Source: a bacterium
GTDB lineage: Bacteria > Zhuqueibacterota > QNDG01 > JAGLOF01
Reading direction: 5' to 3'
Assembly (NCBI GenBank): GCA_023139105.1
Contig: JAGLOF010000004.1
Span: 41,773 to 105,772 of the forward strand
Length of the DNA: 64,000 nucleotides
Made by a program: the position numbers and the translations under genes. The notes under the pieces are model-generated. The model saw only the letters and a program-made list of their open reading frames with translations, did not search any database and was not told the DNA's origin. Shown piece by piece: positions 63,955-64,000 of this stretch (position 1 is the first letter of the stretch; the number at the start of each line of letters is the position of its first letter).

Positions 63955-64000
63955 CATCTGGAGAGGCATCGCAACAGCCTCATCAAACATCAGCGGGAAC
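63955..64000. repeat. Partial, inverted relative of the 22.2-kb repeat
   Basis: GGCATCGCAACAGCCTC then AACATCAGCGGGAAC at the window end resembles the complement of the 22198/22743 repeat, which includes GATCAGCGGGAACTG. The window ends inside it, so the extent is unknown. The stretch 63781-63954 holds phrases like AATCCGTATCATCTGC but no gene. Confidence 0.4.

Overview
The window reads as chromosome from a motile, didermic bacterium of the FCB (Fibrobacteres-Chlorobi-Bacteroidetes) assemblage, perhaps a Calditrichota- or Marinimicrobia-like lineage. The evidence is indirect. A complete flagellar structural operon with sigma-54 promoters sits beside a TonB-dependent receptor carrying a carboxypeptidase-regulatory domain, a large secreted protein with a type-IX-like C-terminal sorting domain, and two PorV/UPF0164-like outer membrane proteins. 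The DNA is moderately AT-rich. Four vegetative promoters look sigma-70-like (TTGAC[T/A], 17 bp, T-rich -10). No 16S or other phylogenetic marker is present, so the taxon is inference.

Region 1 (1-14.6 kb, minus strand) is a tightly coupled flagellar operon: flgB-flgC-orf-fliE-fliF-fliG-fliH-fliI-fliJ-motE-like-fliK-flgD-flagellar operon protein-flgE-motA-motB, then fliL running off the left edge. Near-identical sigma-54 (-24/-12) sites precede flgB and fliL. Region 2 (14.7-21.9 kb) is the regulatory cassette: an NtrC-family activator, a PAS histidine kinase, two response regulators, a 95-aa orphan and an HD-GYP phosphodiesterase, with a divergent degenerate histidine kinase behind its own sigma-54 site. 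Region 3 (21.9-30.5 kb) has a repeat-rich non-coding stretch, a hybrid kinase with two lone receiver proteins behind another sigma-54-like site, and a REC-PAS-PAS-PAS-GAF kinase overlapping a second NtrC-family activator.

Region 4 (30.5-37.2 kb) holds a lipoprotein peptidyl-prolyl isomerase, an NlpC/P60 lipoprotein, a gene relic, a LytS/LytR-type two-component pair and two unrecognised membrane proteins. Region 5 (37.2-42.5 kb) looks accessory: an inverted-repeat element, a Hanks-type Ser/Thr kinase, a possible 29-aa membrane peptide, and a 766-aa zinc-ribbon protein with a PD-(D/E)xK-like nuclease core. It abuts an initiator tRNA gene whose 3' flank contains two decayed tandem copies of the tRNA end plus terminator. 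This is the best candidate for an undescribed (possibly defence) system.

Region 6 (42.5-56.3 kb) is mostly housekeeping or envelope genes: smc, hydrolases, a C45 acyltransferase-like protein, a NYN-domain protein, a PorV-like protein, a LEA/WHy lipoprotein, an aminotransferase, a truncated ABC permease relic, a methyltransferase and a diacylglycerol-kinase-family protein. Region 7 (56.5-63.6 kb, plus strand) is the TonB receptor / secreted protein / PorV operon, with a promoter, a palindrome and an intrinsic terminator. A heptad-repeat palindromic element found at the left end recurs at the right end.
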